From Lichenicola cladoniae (GTDB lineage Bacteria; Pseudomonadota; Alphaproteobacteria; Acetobacterales; Acetobacteraceae), in contig NZ_CP053709.1 in assembly GCF_013201075.1 (NCBI RefSeq), positions 124,001 through 188,000 on the forward strand: 64,000 bases of DNA, in the 5' to 3' direction. The stretch's first letter is position 1. Each line of letters begins with the position of its first letter. Below the pieces are notes generated by a model that worked only from the letters and a program-made list of their open reading frames with translations, had not been told where the DNA came from and made no database searches. Positions 35,123 to 44,131 of the stretch are shown in pieces. The translations under genes and the position numbers were made by a program.

Positions 35123-36072
35123 GCCCCGCCTACCTGCTGCGCCAGCTGCTAGGCGCGATCCCGCTGCTACTGGCGATCTCGCTGATCCTGTTCGCGATTA
35201 TCCATCTGGCGCCGGGCGGGCCGCTCGACATGTACACCGACAACCCGTCGGTGACGCCGGCGGCACTCGAGCATATCCGGCGTGCCTATGGCCTGGATCG
35301 GCCGGTGCCGCTGCAATACCTGATGTGGCTGCGCTCAATGGTGATCGGCGACTGGGGATTCTCGATCCGGACCGGACGACCGGTGCTGGCCGAGATCGCC
35401 GATCGGCTGCCGGCGACGCTGCTGCTTGGCGGCTCCGCGATGGTGCTGGCGCTGTCGCTGGCGCTGCCGGTAGGCGTGCTGACGGCGCTGCACCGTTCCA
35501 GCCGGCTCGACCACCTCCTGACACTCCTATCATTCTCTGGCATCTCGATCCCGGTATTCTGGCTGGCGCTGATGCTGCAGCTGCTGTTCAGCATCCTGCT
35601 GGGGTGGCTGCCCGCGGCCGGCTACACGACGTTCGGCGATGCCTCGCTGGGTGATCGACTGGCCCATCTGGCGATGCCGGCCTGCGTGCTGTCGCTGGCG
35701 ACCGCTGCCGGCTGGAGCCGCTTCCTGCGCTCGAGCCTGCTGGACGTGCTGCGCCAGGACTACATCCGCACCGCGTATGCCAAGGGCCAGACCACCGCCG
35801 GCATGCTGCTGCACCATGCACTCCGCAATGCACTGGTCCCGATGGTGACGGTGATGGCGCTCGACATCGCGAGCATCATTTCAGGTGCGGTCATCACCGA
35901 GACGGTGTTCGCCTGGCCGGGGATCGGCCGGCTGTTCATCGAGAGCATGGATGGCCGGGACTATCCGGTGCTGATGGGACTGATGATGACAGGCTCGCTG
36001 GCGCTGGTGCTGGCCAATCTCGCGGCCGACATCGCCTACGCCGTTATCGATCCGCGGATCAGGTTCGGCTGA
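35119..36072 (+). CDS. ABC transporter permease, DppB-like
   Basis: 317 residues from GTG 35119, overlapping the upstream stop. Six membrane segments are apparent, starting with LLGAIPLLLAISLILFAIIH, followed by the PGGP and YGLDRPVPLQYL periplasmic segment of DppB/OppB proteins. The cytoplasmic EAA loop is RTAYAKGQTTAGMLLHHALRNALVP, in shortened form R-x-A-x-A-K-G. The protein ends AYAVIDPRIRFG, as in the family. It forms the inner-membrane channel with the next gene product. Confidence 0.95.
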   Translation: MSPAYLLRQLLGAIPLLLAISLILFAIIHLAPGGPLDMYTDNPSVTPAALEHIRRAYGLDRPVPLQYLMWLRSMVIGDWGFSIRTGRPVLAEIADRLPATLLLGGSAMVLALSLALPVGVLTALHRSSRLDHLLTLLSFSGISIPVFWLALMLQLLFSILLGWLPAAGYTTFGDASLGDRLAHLAMPACVLSLATAAGWSRFLRSSLLDVLRQDYIRTAYAKGQTTAGMLLHHALRNALVPMVTVMALDIASIISGAVITETVFAWPGIGRLFIESMDGRDYPVLMGLMMTGSLALVLANLAADIAYAVIDPRIRFG

Positions 36073-36077
36073 TCGCC

Positions 36078-36965
36078 ATGGACCTCACAACCGAACCGCT
36101 ATCGCCGCCGGACAGCCGCACGATCGGACGCTCCCGTCGCATGCTGCAGCGCCTGCTCGAGCATCGCCCGGCCGGCATCGCGCTGCTGTTTCTCTGCAGC
36201 CTGGCGGTGCTAGTGCTGGTCGGGCCGATGCTCTCGCCGTATTCGTTCGACGGCCAGGACCTGACCCTGATCGGGCAGCCGGCGCCACCCAGCCGGGCGC
36301 ACTGGCTCGGCACCGACGAGCTCGGGCGGGATCTGCTGATGCGCCTGCTGTTTGGCGGCCGCATCTCGCTCGCTGTCGGCATCGCCAGTGCGGTGGTGTC
36401 AACGTTTCTCGGCACACTGGTCGGCGGCCTGGCCGGCTTCCACGGCCGGCACATCGACCAGCTGCTGATGCGCCTCACCGACGTCGTGCTGTCGATCCCG
36501 CTGCTGCCACTGGTGCTGCTGCTGTCCGGCCTGTTCAGGCCGGACGTTCCGCTGCTGGTGCTGGTGATCGGCGGCCTTACCTGGATGGGAGCAGCGAGAC
36601 TCGTGCGGAGCCAGTTCCTGTCGCTACGGACGCTCGATTACGTGGATGCGGCGCGGGCCCTTGGTGCCACGTCGCTCCGCCTGATGCTGCGCCATATCCT
36701 GCCGAATGCCTCCGGACCGATCATCGTTTCGGCGACGCTGGCGGTCGGCAACGCGATCATGCTGGAGTCCGCGCTGTCATTCCTGGGCTTCGGTGTGCAG
36801 CCGCCGATCCCGACCTGGGGCAACATGCTCAATGCAGCGACGCCGTGGATCGGCACCGCGGCCTGGATGGCGCTGCCGCCGGGGATTTTGATCTTCGCGA
36901 CCGTGCTCTCCGTCAATTTCCTCGGCGACGGGCTGCGCGACGCGCTGGACAGCCGGAGCCATTGA
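36078..36965 (+). CDS. ABC transporter permease, DppC-like
   Basis: 295 residues, five bp after the dppB-like stop. The N-terminal membrane helix (GIALLFLCSLAVLVLVGPML) is followed by HWLGTDELGRDLLMRLLFGGR, the signature of DppC/OppC permeases (given in parts: GTDELGRD). The EAA loop is YVDAARALGATSLRLMLRHILPN. The C-terminus reads SVNFLGDGLRDALD. It pairs with the DppB-like permease. Its last ~190 bp are overlapped on the other strand by the LysR gene. Confidence 0.95.
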   Translation: MDLTTEPLSPPDSRTIGRSRRMLQRLLEHRPAGIALLFLCSLAVLVLVGPMLSPYSFDGQDLTLIGQPAPPSRAHWLGTDELGRDLLMRLLFGGRISLAVGIASAVVSTFLGTLVGGLAGFHGRHIDQLLMRLTDVVLSIPLLPLVLLLSGLFRPDVPLLVLVIGGLTWMGAARLVRSQFLSLRTLDYVDAARALGATSLRLMLRHILPNASGPIIVSATLAVGNAIMLESALSFLGFGVQPPIPTWGNMLNAATPWIGTAAWMALPPGILIFATVLSVNFLGDGLRDALDSRSH

Positions 36966-37907
36966 CTGGACCGTTGCCACCGGTGAAAGCGCCTCATCCG
37001 AAGGCAGACGCGCCACTTCCCCGAGCAGCCAGCGGCGGAACAGCAGTACTCGGGCAACATCCTGTTTTGCCTTCGGGGTGACCAGGTAATAGGCGCCTGG
37101 CCCGGCGACGCGGTAGGCAAGAGGTGCCACCAATACGCCGCGCGCCAGTTCCTCCTCAATCAGGATGCGCGGCAGCAGCGCGATGCCAAGCCCAGACTGG
37201 GCCGCCTGGATCAGCATGAAGAAATGCTCGAAACTTGCCCCCCAATTCGCATCCTCCTCGGCAAAGCCGACCGCGTGGAACCAGTGCGACCAGGCATGCG
37301 GGCGGGTCGTGTGCTGGAGCAGCGGATACGCGGTGAGGTCACTGACCAAGCGCAGCGGCGATCCCGCCTGCAGCAGTTCCGGCGCGCAGGCAATCAGGAT
37401 TTCCTCCGCGAGAAGCGGTTCGGCGACGGTGTCGGGCCAGCTGCCGCTGCCGAACTGGATCGCCACGTCGAGTTTCGGCATGTCGACGGCAAGCTCGCCA
37501 TCGGTGCTGATGATGTTGAGCAGGATCTCGGGGTGCCGGGCGCGAAACAAACGAAGGCGCGGAATCAGCCAGCGGGTACCGAAGGTAGGCAGCACACCGA
37601 TCGTCAGGGTGCCTCCGCCCTTGCGTGTCGCGATCAGCTCGTTGGTCCCGGCCTCGATTTTATCGAGAGCTTCACGAATCAGATTGAAGTAATAACGGCC
37701 GCTGGTGGTCAGTTCGCTCCGCCGGCTGGTCCGATTGAACAAGGCCAGCTCGAGATAATCCTCGAGTGCCCGCACCTGACGGCTGGCAGCACTCTGGGTC
37801 ACGTTCAACTCTGCCCCAGCAAGCGTGAAGCTCTCATATCGGGCGACCGCCTCGAACGTCCGCAGGGCACTGAGTGACGGCAGCAGGCGTCGGCGCATCC
37901 GATACAT
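36777..37907 (-). CDS. LysR-family transcriptional regulator (GcvA-like) with extended C-terminus
   Basis: 376 residues from ATG 37907, which has AAAGGA just upstream. The N-terminal winged HTH is SLSALRTFEAVARYESFTLAGAELNVTQSAASRQVRALE (shortened here to T-Q-S-A-A-S-R-Q-V). The effector domain follows (TLTIGVLPTFGTRWLIPRL, GLGIALLPRIL). Normal GcvA-like proteins end near residue 300; this frame runs about 62 residues further, antisense to the end of the dppC-like gene, with Arg/Gly-rich composition. The extension may reflect a lost stop codon. It is divergent from the metallopeptidase-like gene and is the likely controller of the block. Confidence 0.88.
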   Translation of the reverse strand: MYRMRRRLLPSLSALRTFEAVARYESFTLAGAELNVTQSAASRQVRALEDYLELALFNRTSRRSELTTSGRYYFNLIREALDKIEAGTNELIATRKGGGTLTIGVLPTFGTRWLIPRLRLFRARHPEILLNIISTDGELAVDMPKLDVAIQFGSGSWPDTVAEPLLAEEILIACAPELLQAGSPLRLVSDLTAYPLLQHTTRPHAWSHWFHAVGFAEEDANWGASFEHFFMLIQAAQSGLGIALLPRILIEEELARGVLVAPLAYRVAGPGAYYLVTPKAKQDVARVLLFRRWLLGEVARLPSDEALSPVATVQSMAPAVQRVAQPVAEEIDGEHGREDQNPRRQRHPGRGADPRRRCIEHVAPGRDRRLHTEAQE

Positions 37908-38045
37908 TCCTTTGTCGCATGAAGGCAGGACCAAAGTGCGCTTGCACGCCGCGTTCGAACCTATAGCCTTGAGTAGGCGAGGGCTTGCAAAAATCGCACC
38001 ATACCTAAACCGAAGACTCCCATCGCCATCGGAGACAGGCTTTTC

Positions 38046-39248
38046 ATGACCAGTTCTGCATCGGCGTCGAATGCATCCTTCGGTGCCGACCTCGCCGCCA
38101 TCACGATGGGGATCGACGACTTCGAGCGACGGATCAATCGCGAGGCCGGCCTGCTCGATACCGAAGGATTGGTTCCGATCTACCTTGGCAATGACATCGT
38201 CGGTCCGCGCCACTACGAGAATTGGTGGGCGGTTGAGGACGATCTCAACGAACTGCAGCAGCGCTTGCCGTCGATCATCCCGCCGCATCGTCAGCTGTTC
38301 GCAACGGCAATGATCCGATCTCTGAAGATTGCCTTGCGGCTATTCGCCGGATCGAGTCCCTCGTTCGAGGTCAAGGTTCGCGATCTTGTCGGCGGGCAGA
38401 CCGGTCCGGTCCAACCGGCGATCATCGACGGCCTGCGCGACACCCTCGACACGCTGCTGCAGCGACGCGGCATCGTGCGCGGCGAGTTGTCGCAGCGGAT
38501 CGCGGAGTGGGAGTCCTCGAACTTCCTCGAGCCTACGCGGATCGAAGGCACCTACGGGGAATTGATGGCCGAGGGCAGGCGTCGCACTGCGGAAAGGATC
38601 TTCGATTGCGGTGACTTCACGATGGCGTTGAACCCGGTGCGCGATGTCCCCTACACGGCGCGCTGCAGCTTCAACGACGGGCTCATGGACCTGAATGTCG
38701 ATAATGGTTTCACGCGCGCCTCGCTGAAACATCTGGTGGCGCACGAGGTCTTTCCGGGCCACGCGACACAGCTGCTGTATACACGGGCACGCGTCGACCA
38801 GGGACGGGCGCAGCCGGAAGTGCTGCTCTGCACCGCGAACTCGGTGCTCGGCTGTGTCCAGGAGGGCATCGCCGATGATGGCGTGGCGCTGATCGACTGG
38901 CTCGAGGACGAGGACGACATGATCCACATCGAGCTGCGACGGCTGCGCAGTGCGGTGCAGACCAGTGCCGCCTGGTACATGATGGCGGACGGCTGGGAGC
39001 CGGACGCCGTCGCCAACTATCTGCGCGAGATTGCAGCCGGCCAGGAGCCCTGGGTGCAGGGGCGGCTGCGCATGGCGGCACACCCGTTCCGCGGTCCGTT
39101 CATCTCGTCGTACTGGACCGGCGCGGTGGCGGTCAGGCAGGTGCGCGAGCGTACTCCGGCCGAGGCGATGCCGAAGTTCATCGAATATCTTTATGCCAAT
39201 GCGCATTCGCCGCAAAGCCTGGCGCTGTTCCAGCCGGGCGTCGCCTGA
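38046..39248 (+). CDS. Zinc-metallopeptidase-like protein (DUF885-related)
   Basis: 400 residues. A zinc-binding motif H233-E-V-F-P-G-H239 lies in LKHLVAHEVFPGHATQLLY, matching the H-E-x-x-P-G-H of DUF885 peptidases, and CVQEGIADDGVALIDW supplies a downstream Glu in the place of the family's E-G-W. It lacks a signal peptide and is shorter than typical DUF885 proteins (about 550-600). Cytoplasmic dipeptide or amide hydrolysis is inferred. Its stop overlaps the next start as ATGA-type coupling. It is the first gene after the divergent LysR promoter region. Confidence 0.75.
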   Translation: MTSSASASNASFGADLAAITMGIDDFERRINREAGLLDTEGLVPIYLGNDIVGPRHYENWWAVEDDLNELQQRLPSIIPPHRQLFATAMIRSLKIALRLFAGSSPSFEVKVRDLVGGQTGPVQPAIIDGLRDTLDTLLQRRGIVRGELSQRIAEWESSNFLEPTRIEGTYGELMAEGRRRTAERIFDCGDFTMALNPVRDVPYTARCSFNDGLMDLNVDNGFTRASLKHLVAHEVFPGHATQLLYTRARVDQGRAQPEVLLCTANSVLGCVQEGIADDGVALIDWLEDEDDMIHIELRRLRSAVQTSAAWYMMADGWEPDAVANYLREIAAGQEPWVQGRLRMAAHPFRGPFISSYWTGAVAVRQVRERTPAEAMPKFIEYLYANAHSPQSLALFQPGVA

Positions 39249-40351
39249 TGGCCGATCCTGCTCCGTCTTCGCCCGCCAGGCTGGTGGTGCTTGGCGCCGG
39301 TGCGATCGGTGGCCTCGCCGGGGCGTTCATGACGCAGGCCGGGCACGACGTGGTGCTGGTCGATCGCTGGGCGGAGCATGTCGAGGCGATGAACCAGCAT
39401 GGTCTGATCATCGACGGGGTGCGCGGGCCGATGACGATCCCGGTGAGGGCCAGCACGCCGGAGGCGCTGGGCGGTCCCATCGGTGGTGTGCTGGTGGCAA
39501 CCAAGTCACAGCACACACTCGAGGCGATCACGCAGATTCTGCCGCTACTCACCCCGGACAGCTTTATCGTCTCGGCCCAGAACGGCTTCAACGAGCCGGA
39601 CATCGCGGAGCTGCTGGTAACGTACGGGCTGGCGGGCATCACGCAGGTGATCGGCTCGATCCCGAACTATGGCGGCGCGCTGCTCGACCCCGGCCGGATC
39701 GAGTTCGTGCATGAAGGCGCGATCCAGCTCGGCGAGATGGATGGCTCGATGAGCGATCGGCTGCAGTTGCTGGCAGCCCAGCTATCGGCGCTGACGGAAG
39801 TGCAGCTCTCGGCCAATATCTGGGGCCAGATCTGGGCGAAGGAGGTTTATTCCGCGCAAGTGGTTTTTTCGGCCCTGGTCGATGCGCCGATCCGAGAGAC
39901 GCTCGGGGTCGAACGCTATGCCCGCATAGCCGGTGCGATCGTGCGCGAGGCGCTTGAGATTGCCGACGCCAACGGCATCGTCGTCGAGGCGTTCGACTTC
40001 TTCGACCCGGCCAATTACCGCCCGCAGGCGCCGGATGACACGCGCCGGCTGCTCGCCAACATCAACCACGCGATCTGGCTGCTTAAAAAAGACCAGAACA
40101 CCAAATATGCCTTCAAGAAGAAGGGGTCCGGGATCTGGTGGGATATTGTCTACCGCAACCGCCCGTCCGAGGTCCGCGCCTCCAACGGCAAGCTGGTCGA
40201 GTACGGTCGCCAAGTCGGCGCCGACACCCGCCTGAACGACAAGATGTGCAGCATGATCTACGAGATCGAGAACGGCACCCGCCCGCTCGGCCTGCAGAAC
40301 TACGACGAGCTTGAGGCTTACGCTGCCGAAATCGGCAGGGCGCTGCCATGA
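39248..40351 (+). CDS. Ketopantoate-reductase-family dehydrogenase
   Basis: 367 residues. The NADP-binding fold is at the N-terminus (RLVVLGAGAIGGLAGAFMTQAGHDVVLVDR, key G-A-G-A-I-G-G), followed by VLVATKSQHT with the conserved Lys, SAQNGFNEPDI with the N-G motif and WAKEVYSAQVVFSAL with the second catalytic-region Lys. It is longer than PanE (about 300), with an extra segment KKDQNTKYAFKKKGSGIWW common in catabolic relatives. Start and stop overlap both neighbours (ATGA at 40348), so it belongs to the operon. It probably acts on a substrate derivative rather than on pantoate. Confidence 0.85.
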   Translation: MADPAPSSPARLVVLGAGAIGGLAGAFMTQAGHDVVLVDRWAEHVEAMNQHGLIIDGVRGPMTIPVRASTPEALGGPIGGVLVATKSQHTLEAITQILPLLTPDSFIVSAQNGFNEPDIAELLVTYGLAGITQVIGSIPNYGGALLDPGRIEFVHEGAIQLGEMDGSMSDRLQLLAAQLSALTEVQLSANIWGQIWAKEVYSAQVVFSALVDAPIRETLGVERYARIAGAIVREALEIADANGIVVEAFDFFDPANYRPQAPDDTRRLLANINHAIWLLKKDQNTKYAFKKKGSGIWWDIVYRNRPSEVRASNGKLVEYGRQVGADTRLNDKMCSMIYEIENGTRPLGLQNYDELEAYAAEIGRALP

Positions 40352-41466
40352 CCGGGATACAGCGCCTGGGCGTCGGCGTCATCGGCGCGCACGACTGGGC
40401 GGAAAAGGCGCATCTGCCGGCCTATGCGGCGAATGAGCGCGTGCATCTGGCCGCGATCTGCGATGTCGTGCCGGAACGCGCGGCAGCGATGGCGGCACGG
40501 TTCAACATCGCCCGCGTGTATCACGATCATCACGCAATGCTCGCCGATCCTGCAGTGCAGGCAGTCGATGTCTGCACGCCGACCCATACGCACTTGCCGC
40601 TCAGTCTAGATGCGATCGCCGCTGGGCGCCATGTGCTGTCGGAAAAACCGCTGGCGACATCGGCCGGACCGGCATTCGAGGCTGCCGCCGCAGCTTCCGC
40701 CCGCGGCGTGCGTACGAAGCTCGGCTTCACCTTCCGTTATTCGCCGGCGATCCGCCAGATCAAGCGCTGGATCGATGACGGGACGCTCGGAACGATTTTC
40801 CATATTCATGGCTTCGAGCAGAACTCGCAATTTCTCGATCCGGATTATCCGTTGCGACAGTTATCCCCGGATGCGCCACGCGATCGGCTGATCCCGTCAT
40901 CGATCGTCGGATACGGCTCGCATCTGGTCGATCTAATGCGCTGGCTCGGCGGCGAGTTCGGGTCCGTGGCGTCAAGCATGCGTAATTTCGTGCCGGAGCG
41001 CCTGGTGCGCGGCATGGTTGGGCGGCAGGCGATCCCGGTCGAGGATGGCACCGTGGCGCTGGTCGAGTATGCCAACGGCACGCAAGGGCTGCTGCAATCA
41101 AGCTATATCGCCGTAGGCAATTATCCGGGTGTCGAGATCCGCGTTTATGGCTCCAAGGGTGCTGCGGTCGCCCGGCTAATCTCCGAGTTCGGTATTGCCG
41201 AAACCCTGCATGCTGCCACTGCGGATGAGGTCGAGTTCAGGTCAGTCGTGCTCGGCCCCGAGCATCTGCCGCCAGGTGCCGATCTGCATACCCGCTGGCC
41301 GGAGTTGTATTACCGCAACCTGATCCGGCATTTCGTCGATGAGATCCTCGATGATCGCCCCGAGGAATGCACGTTCTTCGACGGAGCAAAAAGCCAGGAG
41401 ATCGTCGACGCGATCGTGCAGGCGCATTTCGAGCGGCGCTGGGTCGATCTTCCGGCGACCTCGTGA
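40348..41466 (+). CDS. Gfo/Idh/MocA-family NAD(P)-dependent oxidoreductase
   Basis: 372 residues. The N-terminal Rossmann fold starts LGVGVIGAHDWAEKAHLPAY (G-V-I-G-A), the cofactor strand ends VDVCTPTHTHLP, and VLSEKPLATS carries the E-K-P motif of the family. The C-terminal alpha/beta domain includes KLGFTFRYSPA, FEQNSQF and GSHLVDLMRWLGGE with the catalytic His region. Members oxidise or reduce polyols, sugars or amino-acid-like compounds. It overlaps both neighbours by 1-4 bp. Confidence 0.9.
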   Translation: MTGIQRLGVGVIGAHDWAEKAHLPAYAANERVHLAAICDVVPERAAAMAARFNIARVYHDHHAMLADPAVQAVDVCTPTHTHLPLSLDAIAAGRHVLSEKPLATSAGPAFEAAAAASARGVRTKLGFTFRYSPAIRQIKRWIDDGTLGTIFHIHGFEQNSQFLDPDYPLRQLSPDAPRDRLIPSSIVGYGSHLVDLMRWLGGEFGSVASSMRNFVPERLVRGMVGRQAIPVEDGTVALVEYANGTQGLLQSSYIAVGNYPGVEIRVYGSKGAAVARLISEFGIAETLHAATADEVEFRSVVLGPEHLPPGADLHTRWPELYYRNLIRHFVDEILDDRPEECTFFDGAKSQEIVDAIVQAHFERRWVDLPATS

Positions 41467-43076
41467 TGAGCGGTCCAGATGGCCTGGGACAGGCGTTTCT
41501 CGACCACCATCTCGCCTTCCATCCGGTCGATGCGAGCTTTATGGGGATCGGCGGTTATGACCATCTGCTGCCACGCGCAGACAGCAGCGTGGCTGCCGAC
41601 GAGCGGCGCGGCATCGCCCGGCTACGCGTTGGCCTGCAGGACGCACCCGAGGATAGCCCGGGCCATCGCATCGACAAGCGCATCGTCGTCGGCGAGCTCG
41701 CCTGTGCGGACGCAGCCCTTGATGGCCGGCCACGCTGCAACAACCCCGCTTGGTTCACCGGCGAGGCGGCGTTCGCGCTGATCGGGCTGCTGCTGCCGCA
41801 GTCGGCCCCAATCGATCTGGCTGCATTCGCCGCGCGGCTTCTTGCCTTGCCAGATTTCCTTGCAGACGGACGTCAGCGGCTTCGGGAGGCGGGTGCCGCA
41901 CCCGTCGGCTGGTGCGATCGGGCGGCCCGCGAGTGCCGCGCGATGAGCCGCTTCCTGACCGCGGATCTGCCCCGGCATCCGGCCTGGCGGTCCGAATGGC
42001 TGCTGCCCGCAAAGGCTGCCGCCGCCTCGTTCGAGGCGTTCGCCGACATGCTGCCGAGCCTCGGAGATGCCGACCCGGCTGCCGGACGTACGCGGCTGGC
42101 ACAGATCATGGCGGCCCTGCACGGCCTGGAACAGGGCCCGGAGGCGCTGGCGGCGGCGGCACAGGCGGCGTTCGACCGGCTGGGCGACGAACTCGAGGCC
42201 GATGCGGCACGGAGTTTCCATGGCCGACGCTGCCAGGATGTCCTCGACGAGCTGGCGGCGCTGCATCCCGACGCGGACGGCGTGATGGCCTGCTACCGGC
42301 AGTCGAACGCGGCTGCCCTTGACGCGGCGCGAGGCCTGGTGACGCCGGCGACCCAATACGGTCTTGATTATCGCCTGCTCCCCGAGGCGATGCTGGGCGT
42401 CGCCGAGGATCTCTATTTCCTGTCGTACCGGTCGCCGCCGGCGATGCGTCCGGGCGCCGGCAGCGTATATTGGGTGACGCCCCGCGGGCCCGACCTGGAC
42501 GCCTATCTGCGGCAACAGAACCACGCCACCATCAAGCTGATCCATGCGGTGCATCACGGCAGCATCGGTCATCATACGCACAATACCCGCGCCCGGGCAG
42601 CCGACAGTCTGCTTGCGCGCATCGCCGGTACCGACTGCGCCAGCGGCATTGCGCTGCTGTCCGGCGGCATGGCGGTCGAGGGATGGGCCTGTTACGCCGA
42701 GGACCTGCTGATGGAAGCGCCGGGCTTCTACAGCGATGCCGAGCGGCTAGCCCTGAAGCAGTACGAGCGGCGTAATGCAGCCAGCGTCCTGGTGGATATA
42801 CGCCTGCATTGCGGCCTGTGGAGCCAGCAGGAGGCCGAGCGTTTCTACCGCGACGAGGCAGGCTTCGCTCCGGCACGGGTGCATAACGAGCTGGTCCGCA
42901 ACTCGATGTTTCCAGGCAGCCGTCTGATGTACTGGGCCGGCGTGGAAGCGATCCGCGCCCTGCGTGCCCGTTGGACCGGAACCACGCTGGAGTTTTACGA
43001 CACGTTGCTCAGCTACGGCCACAGCCCTGTCAGCACGATCGAGGCGGAGATGGCCCGGGCCGGCCGCATCACGTGA
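41466..43076 (+). CDS. DUF885-family protein with altered zinc motif
   Basis: 536 residues from ATG 41466 (overlapping TGATG). The family pattern is present: HHLAFHPVDASFMGIGGYDH at the N-terminus, PEDLYF-like and SVYWVTPRGP segments in the middle, and GGMAVEGWACYAEDLLMEAGF-like sequence with E-G-W-A near the end. The peptidase motif that should read H-E-x-x-P-G-H is H363-H-G-S-I-G-H369: the catalytic Glu is replaced by His and the Pro by Ile. This suggests a non-peptidase activity or a different metal site. Its TGA overlaps the GTG of the ATPase gene. Confidence 0.85.
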   Translation: MSGPDGLGQAFLDHHLAFHPVDASFMGIGGYDHLLPRADSSVAADERRGIARLRVGLQDAPEDSPGHRIDKRIVVGELACADAALDGRPRCNNPAWFTGEAAFALIGLLLPQSAPIDLAAFAARLLALPDFLADGRQRLREAGAAPVGWCDRAARECRAMSRFLTADLPRHPAWRSEWLLPAKAAAASFEAFADMLPSLGDADPAAGRTRLAQIMAALHGLEQGPEALAAAAQAAFDRLGDELEADAARSFHGRRCQDVLDELAALHPDADGVMACYRQSNAAALDAARGLVTPATQYGLDYRLLPEAMLGVAEDLYFLSYRSPPAMRPGAGSVYWVTPRGPDLDAYLRQQNHATIKLIHAVHHGSIGHHTHNTRARAADSLLARIAGTDCASGIALLSGGMAVEGWACYAEDLLMEAPGFYSDAERLALKQYERRNAASVLVDIRLHCGLWSQQEAERFYRDEAGFAPARVHNELVRNSMFPGSRLMYWAGVEAIRALRARWTGTTLEFYDTLLSYGHSPVSTIEAEMARAGRIT

Positions 43077-44131
43077 GCAACGCGGGAGCGGCACCAGATA
43101 CGCACCCGGAGGCTCATATAGGGACGGACACGGACAAACCAGTGCTGGCGGTTCGCGACCTGGTGACCGCGTTTTACACCCCGCGTGGGACCTTCCATGC
43201 CGTCGACGGCGTCAATCTGACCGTCCGCCGCGGCCAGACGGTCGCTCTTGTCGGCGAAAGCGGATCCGGCAAGTCCGTGACCTGCATGTCGATCATGCGC
43301 CTGCTGGCGGCGCCTGCAGCCCGCATCGTCTCCGGCCGGATCCTTTTCCGCAGCCGCAGCGGCCTGGAGTGTGATCTGGCGCAGCTCGACGAACACGCGA
43401 TGCGGGCGCTGCGCGGCAACGAAATCGCCATGATCTTCCAGGAGCCGATGACGAGCCTGAACCCGACCGGCACGATAGGCACGCAGATCGCCGAGGTGCT
43501 GCGTCTGCATCGTCCGATCTCACGCCGCGCGGCAATGGCGGAAGCGGTACGATTGCTGGGGCTGGTCGAGATTGCCGACCCGGCGCGCCACGTCGAAAGC
43601 TATCCACATCATCTGTCGGGTGGCATGCGACAGCGTGTGATGATCGCCATGGCGCTGGCCTGCGGACCCTCGCTCCTGCTCGCCGACGAGCCGACGACGG
43701 CGCTGGACGTGACCGTGCAGGCCCAGATCCTGCGGCTGCTGCGCACACTGCAGCAGGAGCTCGGCATGGGGGTGTTGTTCATCACCCACAACCTGGGCGT
43801 GGTGGCAGAGATCGCGGACCAGGTCTCGGTGATGTATGGCGGCCAGGTCGTCGAGACGGCGCCAGTGCGCGCGTTGTTCGATGCGCCGGGCCATCCCTAC
43901 ACGCGCGCCCTGATGGCCAGCCTGCCACGCATGGATGCGGTCCTAGCAACACCTCGCCGCCTGCCGATGATCCGCGGCAGCATGGTCGACCCGCACCGGC
44001 CGCCGCCCGGGTGCCGCTTCGCCCCACGATGTGACATGGTGCTTCCGGCCTGCGAGGCGGCGGTGCCGGACGAGTACAAGATCGGCATTGAGCACCAGTC
44101 ACGCTGCCTGCGCTGGCAGGAGCTCGCGTGA
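43073..44131 (+). CDS. ABC transporter ATP-binding protein, DppD-like
   Basis: 352 residues from GTG 43073 (GTGA overlap). Motifs are Walker [10 protein letters not shown]-loop [12 protein letters not shown], signature LSGGMRQRV, Walker [14 protein letters not shown] and H-loop [11 protein letters not shown]. The C-terminal oligopeptide-transporter extension has [16 protein letters not shown], the Cys motif of the Dpp/Opp ATPases that in some members binds an Fe-S cluster. It works with the following ATPase on the DppBC-like permeases 7 kb upstream, with enzyme genes and lysR in between. Confidence 0.95.
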   Translation: MSNAGAAPDTHPEAHIGTDTDKPVLAVRDLVTAFYTPRGTFHAVDGVNLTVRRGQTVALVGESGSGKSVTCMSIMRLLAAPAARIVSGRILFRSRSGLECDLAQLDEHAMRALRGNEIAMIFQEPMTSLNPTGTIGTQIAEVLRLHRPISRRAAMAEAVRLLGLVEIADPARHVESYPHHLSGGMRQRVMIAMALACGPSLLLADEPTTALDVTVQAQILRLLRTLQQELGMGVLFITHNLGVVAEIADQVSVMYGGQVVETAPVRALFDAPGHPYTRALMASLPRMDAVLATPRRLPMIRGSMVDPHRPPPGCRFAPRCDMVLPACEAAVPDEYKIGIEHQSRCLRWQELA

